From Dellaglioa algida DSM 15638 (GTDB lineage: Bacteria; Bacillota; Bacilli; Lactobacillales; Lactobacillaceae), in contig NZ_AZDI01000004.1 of NCBI RefSeq assembly GCF_001434695.1, positions 1-64,000 of the forward strand: a DNA stretch of 64,000 bases, in the 5' to 3' direction. Made by a program: the position numbers and the translations under genes. Within the stretch, counting starts at the first letter, position 1. Every line of letters starts with the position of its first letter. This document shows positions 17,127 to 24,992 of this stretch, piece by piece. Below the pieces are notes generated by a model, which worked only from the letters and a program-made list of their open reading frames with translations, was not told where the DNA came from and did no database searches.

Positions 17127-18640
17127 TGACGCAATTAATGGAAACATTTCAAACACATCGCTCTGATTTATGGACCGCTATTCTCCAACATTTGCAAATT
17201 TCATTAATTTCGTTGTTGATTGCAACTGTCATTGCCGTTTCGCTGGCAATTTGGTTAGTCCAATACAAGCGAGCTGCTGAAATCGTCCTGCAAATGACCA
17301 GTATTTTACAAACAATCCCGTCACTTGCCCTACTTGGTTTATTAATTCCGTTAGTCGGAATTGGTACCTTACCTTCAATCATTGCATTGGTGGCCTATGC
17401 CTTATTACCCATATTCCAAAACACATACGTCGGCTTAACTAGTATTGATCCATCATTAGAAGAAGCAGCCACCGCATTTGGCATGACACGAACGCAAAAA
17501 TTGATTCGTTTTGAATTACCACTGGCTATGCCACTAATCATCTCGGGTATTCGAATCGCTTTTGTTTTAATTATCGGGACCGCAACATTGGCCGCCTTAA
17601 TTGGTGCCGGCGGTTTAGGGACGTTCATCTTACTCGGTATTGACAGAAATGACATGAGCTTAATTATTATTGGTGCCTTAAGTTCTATTATTTTAGCGGT
17701 TCTTTTCAGCGCCTTAATCCGTCGTTTTCAAAACTTAAAAGTGAAAACTATTGCCACTATCTTGATCGCTTTAGGCGTTCTATTCGCTGGTGGCGCAACG
17801 ATTAACGCTCTTACTCATCAGAAAAAAGAATTGGTCATTGCCGGCAAAATGGGAGCGGAGCCTGAGATATTAATCAATATGTATAAAGATCTAATTGAGA
17901 ACGACGACCCCACCATCAACGTAACCTTAAAACCAAATTTTGGTAAAACCAGTTTTTTATACTCGGCATTAAAATCTAAATCGATTGACATTTATCCAGA
18001 ATTTTCTGGTACGGTACTTGAAGAATTAGTTAAAACGCCCCTTAAAAACACAAATAAAGAACAAGTCTATCAGCAAGCAAAATCAGCTATTAAAGCTAAA
18101 GATAATTTAGACTTTTTAGATCCAATGGCCTATCAAAATACTTACGCCGTTGCTGTAACAAAAGAATTTGCGGATCAATATCATTTAACGAAAATATCTG
18201 ACTTATCCCGTGTTTCTTCAAAAATTAAAGCAGGATTTACACTTGAATTTTTGAATCGTGGGGATGGTTATAAAGGGATAGAGAAGAAATATGGCGTGTC
18301 CTTTAACGTCAAATCGTTCGAACCAGCGTTACGCTACCAAGCAATTGCGAATGGCGACGTCAACTTAATCGATGCTTATTCAACCGATAGTCAGCTCATT
18401 AAATATAATCTGGTAACGCTGCGAGATGACCAGCACCTATTTCCGCCTTACCAAGGTGCACCGCTCATCGCAAAAGGAATTTTAAAAAAGTACCCAACTG
18501 TGAAAAAGAGTTTAAACAAACTGGGTAATAAAATTTCTGATACGGATATGCAGGAAATGAATTACTTGGTTGATGTTAAAAATGTCCCCGCAAGTAAGGT
18601 TGCTCATGACTATTTAACGAAGCACCATCTTTTAGACTAA
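17126..18640 (+). CDS. ABC transporter permease fused to substrate-binding domain
   Basis: The 504-residue fusion has an N-terminal membrane domain of about six helices (1-225) with the permease EAA-like loop EEAATAFGMTRTQKLIRFELPLAMPLI. An extracellular OpuAC-type binding domain follows (about 235-504), with KMGAEPEILINMYKDLIE, KSIDIYPEFSGTVLEELV, ANGDVNLIDAYSTDSQL and FPPYQGAPLIA. This permease-receptor fusion is found in OpuC/BusAB-like osmolyte importers and in the EgtU ergothioneine importer. The sequence alone does not decide between them. With the ATPase it makes a complete two-gene transporter. It ends at a strong terminator. Confidence 0.88.
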   Translation: MTQLMETFQTHRSDLWTAILQHLQISLISLLIATVIAVSLAIWLVQYKRAAEIVLQMTSILQTIPSLALLGLLIPLVGIGTLPSIIALVAYALLPIFQNTYVGLTSIDPSLEEAATAFGMTRTQKLIRFELPLAMPLIISGIRIAFVLIIGTATLAALIGAGGLGTFILLGIDRNDMSLIIIGALSSIILAVLFSALIRRFQNLKVKTIATILIALGVLFAGGATINALTHQKKELVIAGKMGAEPEILINMYKDLIENDDPTINVTLKPNFGKTSFLYSALKSKSIDIYPEFSGTVLEELVKTPLKNTNKEQVYQQAKSAIKAKDNLDFLDPMAYQNTYAVAVTKEFADQYHLTKISDLSRVSSKIKAGFTLEFLNRGDGYKGIEKKYGVSFNVKSFEPALRYQAIANGDVNLIDAYSTDSQLIKYNLVTLRDDQHLFPPYQGAPLIAKGILKKYPTVKKSLNKLGNKISDTDMQEMNYLVDVKNVPASKVAHDYLTKHHLLD

Positions 18641-18642
18641 TT

Positions 18643-18691
18643 AAAAAGTTTGGACCCTGACATTAATAAATGCGGGTTCCAAACTTTTTTT
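18643..18691 (+). terminator. Terminator of the ABC importer operon
   Basis: AAAAAGTTTGGACCC and GGGTTCCAAACTTTTT form the stem, followed by a T run just after the stop codon. It also faces the end of the convergent HAD gene. Confidence 0.85.
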
Positions 18692-18721
18692 ATTCTTCTT
18701 ATTAAATTTATCTTTTCGAGA

Positions 18722-19531
18722 TTAGATAACATACCGTTCCAACGCAACCGCAACTCCATGATTTGCGTTGGATTCTGTCACGTATGTCGCGACTTCTTTT
18801 AATTCAGGGATGGCGTTTCCCATTGCAACAGTCGTACCAGCCACCGCGAACATGGTTAAATCATTATGTTGATCACCCATTGCCATGACCTCTTCTTTTT
18901 TTAATCCCAGTTCTGATAATAAATCCGTTAATGCATTACCTTTATTTGCCTTCTTATTTAGAACTTCTAAGAATTCTGGCAAGCTACGAACGACGTAATA
19001 ACGGTCATCAAATGTTTCTTTAATTTTATGTATCTGTGCATCTAAAACTTCCGGTTCATCTACGAACATAATTTTAGACACGGTTAAATCTTGTGGCATT
19101 TCTTCCGGATTTCGGACGAATAACCCTTCATCATTTTCGGCGGCTTGGATCACTGTAATACGTCCAACATCCCTGTTGGATGTATAAATCCGACTTTCAT
19201 CATCCAGAATATTATAATGAACATTCAGTTCATAACTTAATTTATCGGCGGCTAGATAATCTTCAAAATCTAACGTGTGTTGCGCCAACCGATGGCCACT
19301 CACGGTTTCAATAATTGCACCATTGTAGGTAATCACGTATTGGTCATCCCCGCTAATCCCTAATTGGTTAAGAAATGTCGTGACACCGGCTAATGGACGA
19401 CCCGTACAAAGCACGACCTTAACCCCTTTTTGAATCGTTTTTTGAATCGCATTAATCGTTTCATCCGCTAACTGGCCTTCTGGATTTAATAATGTATCAT
19501 CGATATCGATTGCAACTAATTTAATCCCCAT
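18722..19531 (-). CDS. HAD-superfamily sugar phosphatase, Cof/YidA type
   Basis: The 269-residue HAD-IIB hydrolase has motif I VAIDIDDTLLNPEG with the two catalytic aspartates, motif II VVLCTGRPL, the lysine of motif III in LNKKANKGNAL and motif IV VMAMGDQHNDLTMF. The large C2B cap lies between residues about 85 and 190. These cytoplasmic phosphatases act on phosphorylated sugars or FMN-like compounds; the preferred substrate is not predictable. It follows efp on the same strand after a terminator, so it is likely a separate unit or expressed by read-through. Confidence 0.9.
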   Translation of the reverse strand: MGIKLVAIDIDDTLLNPEGQLADETINAIQKTIQKGVKVVLCTGRPLAGVTTFLNQLGISGDDQYVITYNGAIIETVSGHRLAQHTLDFEDYLAADKLSYELNVHYNILDDESRIYTSNRDVGRITVIQAAENDEGLFVRNPEEMPQDLTVSKIMFVDEPEVLDAQIHKIKETFDDRYYVVRSLPEFLEVLNKKANKGNALTDLLSELGLKKEEVMAMGDQHNDLTMFAVAGTTVAMGNAIPELKEVATYVTESNANHGVAVALERYVI

Positions 19532-19557
19532 AATGATCTCCTCATCCTGAATGGTTC

Positions 19558-19585
19558 AAAAAAAGGCAGCCTCAAGAGACTACCT
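19558..19585 (-). terminator. Terminator of efp
   Basis: On the minus strand AGGTAGTCTC pairs with GAGGCTGCCT (two G-U wobbles) and runs into seven Ts, between efp and the HAD phosphatase gene. Confidence 0.75.
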
Positions 19586-19593
19586 GTTGAACC

Positions 19594-20157
19594 TTATTTA
19601 GGTGCACGTTTAAGATATGTACCTTCTTGTGTATTAATTTCTAAAACATCATCTGCAGCGATGAAGTCAGGAACGTTAACAACAAGACCTGTTTCCATTG
19701 TTGCTGGTTTACCTGAACCAGTTGCTGTAGCACCTTTAATTGAAGGTTGTGTCTCAACAACGCGCAATGTTACAACAGTTGGTAATGTTAACCCAATAAC
19801 TTCTGTACCGTAAAATTGGATTTTAACTTCCATATTTTCTAATAAGAATTTAGCTTCATGTTCAATGATATCTCTTGGGATTTCATATTGTTCATATGTT
19901 TCTAAATCCATGAAGAAAGCCATTGTGTCTTGGTTGTATAAGAATTGAACGGGTTTTGTTTCAATGTTAGCTTGTTCAACCTTAACTTCTGGACGCATTG
20001 TTGTTTCAACAGTTGAACCAGAACGGACGTCACGTAATTTCATACGCATAACAGTGTTACCCTTACCTGGTTTGTGATGACTTGCTTCTAAAACTTTAAT
20101 TAATTTGCCGCCTTGTTCGAAAGTCATTCCGGCTTTTAAGTTAATTGCTTCAATCAT
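19594..20157 (-). CDS. efp: Translation elongation factor P
   Basis: EF-P relieves ribosome stalling at polyproline stretches. The 187-residue protein has three OB-like domains. Domain I has the loop lysine in HHKPGKGNT (about residue 32), which is the tip that contacts the tRNA acceptor stem. The domain III signature is [27 protein letters not shown], then [10 protein letters not shown] and [10 protein letters not shown]. Length and sequence are standard. AAAGGGAG upstream supports the ATG. It ends at a terminator ahead of the HAD gene. Confidence 0.97.
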   Translation of the reverse strand: MIEAINLKAGMTFEQGGKLIKVLEASHHKPGKGNTVMRMKLRDVRSGSTVETTMRPEVKVEQANIETKPVQFLYNQDTMAFFMDLETYEQYEIPRDIIEHEAKFLLENMEVKIQFYGTEVIGLTLPTVVTLRVVETQPSIKGATATGSGKPATMETGLVVNVPDFIAADDVLEINTQEGTYLKRAPK

Positions 20158-20428
20158 AATTTATTATCTCCCTTTTTTTAAAACGTTTCTCCTTGAGTAT
20201 ACCAAAGTGAAAAGGCTTAATCTAGGGTATACCATTAAACATCCCGCTATTTTATAAAATAAAAAGCTGATAAATTAGTGTTTCTTCATTAAGCAATCAT
20301 AAATATGCCATATTGCCCTCTTTTATAGTGTTGGTTCCATGATAGACCTACACATCTTTTGTCCGCAAGTCTATAATGAATATATAATCAATTGATTAAG
20401 TTCTGATTATTTAGAAAGGGGTTTCATC

Positions 20429-23065
20429 TTGCTTAAAAACAATTGTACTAAATTACCCATCATCCATAAATCGATTATCATTTTTTGTTTTGGCTTACTC
20501 TTTTTACTATTGCCGGTTTATAATACTCAGGCCGCTACGGCATATGCGCCACCTAAGGGTTATCCAATGGGAGCCGCTACGGATACTACTGGTTTTGCCG
20601 GACGAACAATCACATTCAATTCGAATGAAATTTATTCTTTGCAAGGACAGTTTTTTGCAAAAACATTTACCTCTTCTGGTCAGTCTGGAAACGTCACTGG
20701 AGACAATCCGCAGATTCCTCCAAGATATCTGCAAAATTATGATCATGACCCATTAGCGGGATTAACCGATGCTGACTTTGATAAAGTTAGTCCTCCAATG
20801 ATATCAGAGAACATCTCAGGGGCTGATATCATTGCCTGGTATGCCAATAAAAATAGTTTTATTTTTTCAAAAACTAATGGTAAAGCGAAGAATCTATCAT
20901 ATTACATTGAAACGTCACCTTCAGATGATACCATTGCCAAGGCTGTTACTCAACAGTCAGGTATCACTCCAACAAGTCCCGAGTATGCTGCTGCCATTAA
21001 TCTATTTAATTCAAAAAAAGATAAAACCAGCTCACTTGCCGGTTTCCCGAATATGAAAAATAACGGTATCACGTCCTTCAATGATGCCACCCAAAATGTT
21101 ATCGATGTTAGCGATTATTACGCTAACTTCACGTCAACTAATTATTCAAACTCAAAGGCAAAGGGTGACACCACAAAGTATAATGATGCGATTAAAAATG
21201 CCGATTTAAACACAAATAAACTTGTTAAAGCCGGGGATAGTAGTGCACATGTCATTCAGCTAACCATCAATATGAATGCTCAGTCAAAAGATCAGGGCGT
21301 CGTTTTCGCCGATATTGATGGTAATGTTCCGCATTTTGAAGATGCTACTGCTATTTCAATTAATTTAGTTAATTTTAACGTTAAAACGATGAAAATGCCT
21401 TTTATAGTTCTAAATTATAAACATTTTTCAAATGACTCGTCCGGTATTAGCTTTAATTTTAATAATGGCACTTGGATGACCTGCAATGCCTACCCACCCG
21501 CATCTGATGGGTCTTCTATAAATTATAAGTTAGACGGTAACAGTAAAGGGACCTTGTTCACCGGTCAAAATAGTAACGGCGCAGACAAACCCGCCACTGA
21601 TCTTTTAACACAGAATTTAACACCTATTGATCCAACGGGTAAAAAACCTGAAAAAGTTAAATCTGTTTTTAATACGTCTTCACACATTATAAATAACTTT
21701 AATACTGAGAACGGCAAGATTTTCATTGGTAATCCCAAAAGTTCCTTATATGGATCAGTACTGGCACCCAGCGCTGACGTTGATATCAACGCAGATCAAG
21801 GTATCCTGTACGGAAGTATCATCACCGGTCAAAATATTATAGGTAATCTAAACGTTCCCGGTGATATGGCCTATCAAAGTATTTTTAACGCGTCTGATGA
21901 TTTTGGGGATGACTCTATTCAAGATTTTTTAAAGAATCCTGATTCGGTTAACTCAACTCATCCCACGATTAAATCTATTTCATTACCCGGTTATACATCC
22001 ATTGATACCGGTTCTGGTACAACCCATTATATTCCACAGGTTGAACCTTACAATTTCCACTTCTCGTTAAATAATATAACTGCCGAACTACCAGAGCATA
22101 CCGTTCAAACGTCTAAAAAGTCATTTGATACGACGATTAATGTGGATACAAAATCTACACCGGCTAAAACTGAAAAATATTATTTATGGTATAGTTTCAA
22201 CAATGGTCCCTGGGAAAAATATGTACAAGATGGGACGACTGAACTTACCAGCTCTAAGCTAGGAATCACCGGGAACGTCGCGGACAAGCTTGCGAAAACA
22301 TACAGTACGAAACATAGTAAATACAAATATGATGAAGTGGCCTACACAAACAGCGCTACCTATGATAAGGCAAGTGATCCCAATCAAGTAATTGGTTATC
22401 ACCTGTTTCATAAAAATAGAATTTCGTATTTAGTCACATCAACGACCGATACAGATACGCACTCTAAGTACAATGATAAAACAATTAATGAACTATTGGG
22501 CGGCGCATCCGGAACAATCCTTTCTGCCTCAGATCTCGCAGAAATAAATCCCGATTACACCCCTATCTCATATAACCTGCATGTCATTGGGGATTTACTA
22601 GTCTCTTATCCAAAAATATTTAACTTTGGTAATTTCACGGCGGGCACATCGGTAGCAACGCCTAAGTTAACTGCAACTGGATTATTAACCGTTGATAATC
22701 CTTTTGGTCTTAAATGGGACTTAGCAGTTGGCACCAAAGATACCGATAATCCAAAAAATCCATTCTTTATACCGGATCAACTTGGCTGGTTTGAAAAACG
22801 TCAAACCAGCCCGCTTGGCAATTCAACCATTACTTACGGAAATGCCTCAAATTTAACAACTATTAAATCTAAAGATACGATTTTTGATTTAAATTCATCT
22901 ATCTTTGGTTCTGATACGACATCAATTATTAATAATAATTACTATTCAGCACAAATAGCCCTGAATCTTCAAACAAATAAAATTACCCATCCTGGTAATT
23001 TTAAGGATAATGTCACATGGTCAATTACATCTCCAAAAATTCCAGTGGATCCATCTCAAGAATAA
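20429..23065 (+). CDS. Giant secreted choice-of-anchor-A surface protein with divergent WxL end
   Basis: The 878-residue protein has a TTG start with AAAGGGG nine bases upstream. A signal peptide (about 1-36, ending NTQAAT) comes first. An adhesin-like choice-of-anchor-A region (about 40-490) carries GYPMGAATDTTGFAG near the start and the hallmark LYGSVLAPSADVDINADQG and GSIITGQNIIGNL. Ig-like segments follow. A C-terminal WxL-like domain (about 735-870) has FNFGNFTAG, a first W-x-L as LKWDLAV and a second motif degraded to VTWSI. It would attach non-covalently to peptidoglycan rather than by sortase. It is paralogous to the gene at 24993 and convergent with the DUF916/DUF3324 gene, so the four genes probably form one surface complex. 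Confidence 0.82.
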   Translation: MLKNNCTKLPIIHKSIIIFCFGLLFLLLPVYNTQAATAYAPPKGYPMGAATDTTGFAGRTITFNSNEIYSLQGQFFAKTFTSSGQSGNVTGDNPQIPPRYLQNYDHDPLAGLTDADFDKVSPPMISENISGADIIAWYANKNSFIFSKTNGKAKNLSYYIETSPSDDTIAKAVTQQSGITPTSPEYAAAINLFNSKKDKTSSLAGFPNMKNNGITSFNDATQNVIDVSDYYANFTSTNYSNSKAKGDTTKYNDAIKNADLNTNKLVKAGDSSAHVIQLTINMNAQSKDQGVVFADIDGNVPHFEDATAISINLVNFNVKTMKMPFIVLNYKHFSNDSSGISFNFNNGTWMTCNAYPPASDGSSINYKLDGNSKGTLFTGQNSNGADKPATDLLTQNLTPIDPTGKKPEKVKSVFNTSSHIINNFNTENGKIFIGNPKSSLYGSVLAPSADVDINADQGILYGSIITGQNIIGNLNVPGDMAYQSIFNASDDFGDDSIQDFLKNPDSVNSTHPTIKSISLPGYTSIDTGSGTTHYIPQVEPYNFHFSLNNITAELPEHTVQTSKKSFDTTINVDTKSTPAKTEKYYLWYSFNNGPWEKYVQDGTTELTSSKLGITGNVADKLAKTYSTKHSKYKYDEVAYTNSATYDKASDPNQVIGYHLFHKNRISYLVTSTTDTDTHSKYNDKTINELLGGASGTILSASDLAEINPDYTPISYNLHVIGDLLVSYPKIFNFGNFTAGTSVATPKLTATGLLTVDNPFGLKWDLAVGTKDTDNPKNPFFIPDQLGWFEKRQTSPLGNSTITYGNASNLTTIKSKDTIFDLNSSIFGSDTTSIINNNYYSAQIALNLQTNKITHPGNFKDNVTWSITSPKIPVDPSQE

Positions 23066-23078
23066 CGATCCGTTCCAC

Positions 23079-23124
23079 AAAAAAAGCCGTCTAAAATGAG
23101 TAAATTCATTTTAGACGGCTTTTT
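23079..23124. terminator. Bidirectional terminator between the first giant surface gene and the DUF916 gene
   Basis: AAAAAGCCGTCTAAAATGA and its complement enclose a short loop, with A and T runs on the two sides, between two convergent genes. Confidence 0.9.
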
Positions 23125-23130
23125 AAATTC

Positions 23131-24192
23131 TTATTTATTTTCTAATGCTTTTTCTTCTTCTTTATCTTTTTTCCTTCTTTTCAAAATAATGAAAAGTAAG
23201 AATAAGACCAATAGAACTAATAACGCGATAATACCAATAATCAACCATAATAACCAGGTTGCATGAGGTTTGGCTTCGTTATTATCCGATTTAATACTTT
23301 TAACATTAGCGGCGGTAATCGTGAATGGGTTTGTTGCTTCCCATGATTTATTGTTTCCCGTTACTACGTAATGAACATTGTATTTACCGGCAGATAGATT
23401 AGCTTTCGTTAAATCCAAAGCGTAATCAAACTCGGCATTAGGCGCAAAAGTAACTGGCGTCATTGTTTTACTATATAACACTTTAGTACTACCTTTTGCC
23501 ATAATTGTTGCTTTAACGGTCGCTGGACCGATTACAATTGGCTCAACATTTTGAATCTTAGTTTGCAGTGAGACTTTCTTTAAATCGTTAAGCGCTACTT
23601 TAGTAGAGCCAATAGTAATTTTTGGTCCGGGATTCTCATCCGTGTTAGATTCTCTAATCACTGCTTGGATAACGTACGCAAACCGATTGGTAATCGCAAT
23701 CCCTTTGCTCTCGCTTTTTTCTTTGATGACTTTTTCCTGAACATTAAAACCGCCCAAGACAATGCCGGAGAAAGATGTTGCCGGCATTTTTACGTTAAAC
23801 GTCACTTTAACTGTCTTTTTAGGTCCAACAACAACTTCTTGTTTACCCGATATCAAATCAGAGAACTGATATTGCTCTGTTGGCGTTTTTTTGACTGACG
23901 TTTTATCGTACACAATTATCCCATTGGTATTTGTATAAGAATCATTGGGTGTGACATCAATCGTCTTAGTATCATTTTCTGAATTTTTAATTTCTAGCGC
24001 TAACGTCTGAGTTGAGTTAGGTTTCACCTTGATATCAAATTGTGCTGCTTCACGATATTGATTCTCAGGGGTTACTTTAGAGACCGTAAATCCTGCACTT
24101 TCTGCCTTAGCGTAGACTTTGTTAGTTGTCACAGAAACAATCGTCACTGTCATTACGGCCAGAAAGCTCAATAATAATTTTCTTAATTTCAT
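23131..24192 (-). CDS. WxL-interacting membrane protein (DUF916/DUF3324)
   Basis: The 353-residue protein has a signal peptide (about 1-28), a DUF916-type peptidoglycan-binding domain (about 33-155: YREAAQFDIKVKPNSTQTL, FSGIVLGGFNVQEK) and a DUF3324-type host/partner-binding domain (about 160-295: ITNRFAYVIQAVIRE, NLSAGKYNVHYVVTG). A single C-terminal membrane helix (LLWLIIGIIALLVLLVL) ends in a basic and acidic tail. Such WxIP/CscA-type proteins pair with WxL proteins at the cell surface. It follows the small WxL gene on the same strand behind an internal terminator, which would set a lower level than its partner. Confidence 0.9.
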   Translation of the reverse strand: MKLRKLLLSFLAVMTVTIVSVTTNKVYAKAESAGFTVSKVTPENQYREAAQFDIKVKPNSTQTLALEIKNSENDTKTIDVTPNDSYTNTNGIIVYDKTSVKKTPTEQYQFSDLISGKQEVVVGPKKTVKVTFNVKMPATSFSGIVLGGFNVQEKVIKEKSESKGIAITNRFAYVIQAVIRESNTDENPGPKITIGSTKVALNDLKKVSLQTKIQNVEPIVIGPATVKATIMAKGSTKVLYSKTMTPVTFAPNAEFDYALDLTKANLSAGKYNVHYVVTGNNKSWEATNPFTITAANVKSIKSDNNEAKPHATWLLWLIIGIIALLVLLVLFLLFIILKRRKKDKEEEKALENK

Positions 24193-24208
24193 TATTTTGT
24201 TTCTCCTT

Positions 24209-24237
24209 AAAAAAAAAGACTGCCTTAGGGCGGTCTT
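24209..24237 (-). terminator. Intra-operon terminator between the WxL and DUF916 genes
   Basis: On the minus strand AAGACCGCC and GGCAGTCTT form a hairpin with a four-base loop, followed by a run of nine Ts. It ends just before the ribosome-binding site of the DUF916 gene. Partial read-through would give excess of the WxL protein. Confidence 0.8.
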
Positions 24238-24263
24238 CTCTTTATTGAATTTTATATTATGGT

Positions 24264-24863
24264 TTAGTTAAATTTTGGTGCGGTAGCGTTACCTTGAGTT
24301 GCTGTCCAAGTTAAAGGAGCCGAAGAACTTGCTACCTTCGTACTTGCATTAAGATTTAGTGTTGCGCCATTGTCAGCATATGCTAATACCGTGTCACCAG
24401 CACCAGTCTTAGAGCTTGCTACAGTAGCAGCAGATCCGGCTGGCACTAAATTGGCCTTCATCGTTGTCGTGTCTTTTTTTATATCCTCAGTTGCCGCATT
24501 AATTGCACCAACCGGGATGTCTAATGACCCAACTTTAGCATCAGCTTTATCAAATGCGCCTAATTGCGCCGTAACATTCCAACCACCATCTGTACCTACA
24601 TAATCAGATACTTTTAAAGTTTGAGTAGCTTTGTCTACGCCAGTAGATGGAACAGCTTTTCCAGCTGTAACTAATGCATTATCTACTGCTGTTTTAAAAC
24701 TAAATGATGGTGCACCTACTTGACTGAAGGTACCTGCCGTGATATTCAAGGTAGCTGTACCCTTACCATCTGATGATGTTGCCGTATCAGCTGAAACGTT
24801 TGTGCTAACAGCTGCTGTTGCGCCTAATACTAACGCTGCGATTAAAAATAAATTCTTTTTCAT
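24264..24863 (-). CDS. Small WxL-domain cell-surface protein
   Basis: A 199-residue secreted protein. The ATG at 24863 (MKKNLFLIAALVLG) was chosen because GGGAGG lies well placed upstream and the signal peptide then starts at residue 1; the open frame runs 28 codons further. After cleavage near SADTATS, one WxL domain fills the rest. It contains ATLNITAGTF, SFSFKTAVDNA, the first W motif GGWNVTAQLG and the second PLTWTATQGN near the C-terminus. The second motif is TWTA rather than TWTL. Binding to peptidoglycan is expected for the family. It is encoded divergently from the second giant protein, sharing a 130-bp promoter region. Confidence 0.87.
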   Translation of the reverse strand: MKKNLFLIAALVLGATAAVSTNVSADTATSSDGKGTATLNITAGTFSQVGAPSFSFKTAVDNALVTAGKAVPSTGVDKATQTLKVSDYVGTDGGWNVTAQLGAFDKADAKVGSLDIPVGAINAATEDIKKDTTTMKANLVPAGSAATVASSKTGAGDTVLAYADNGATLNLNASTKVASSSAPLTWTATQGNATAPKFN

Positions 24864-24992
24864 AATATAAAATCCTCCCAGATTGTTATTTATTGAGTTG
24901 GCCAACGTATAAATTTGGGGACGTTGACCTTTAACTAATAATACCATATAATTTACATAAGATTCAATAGCACAATCCGCGGGGGGTTAACC

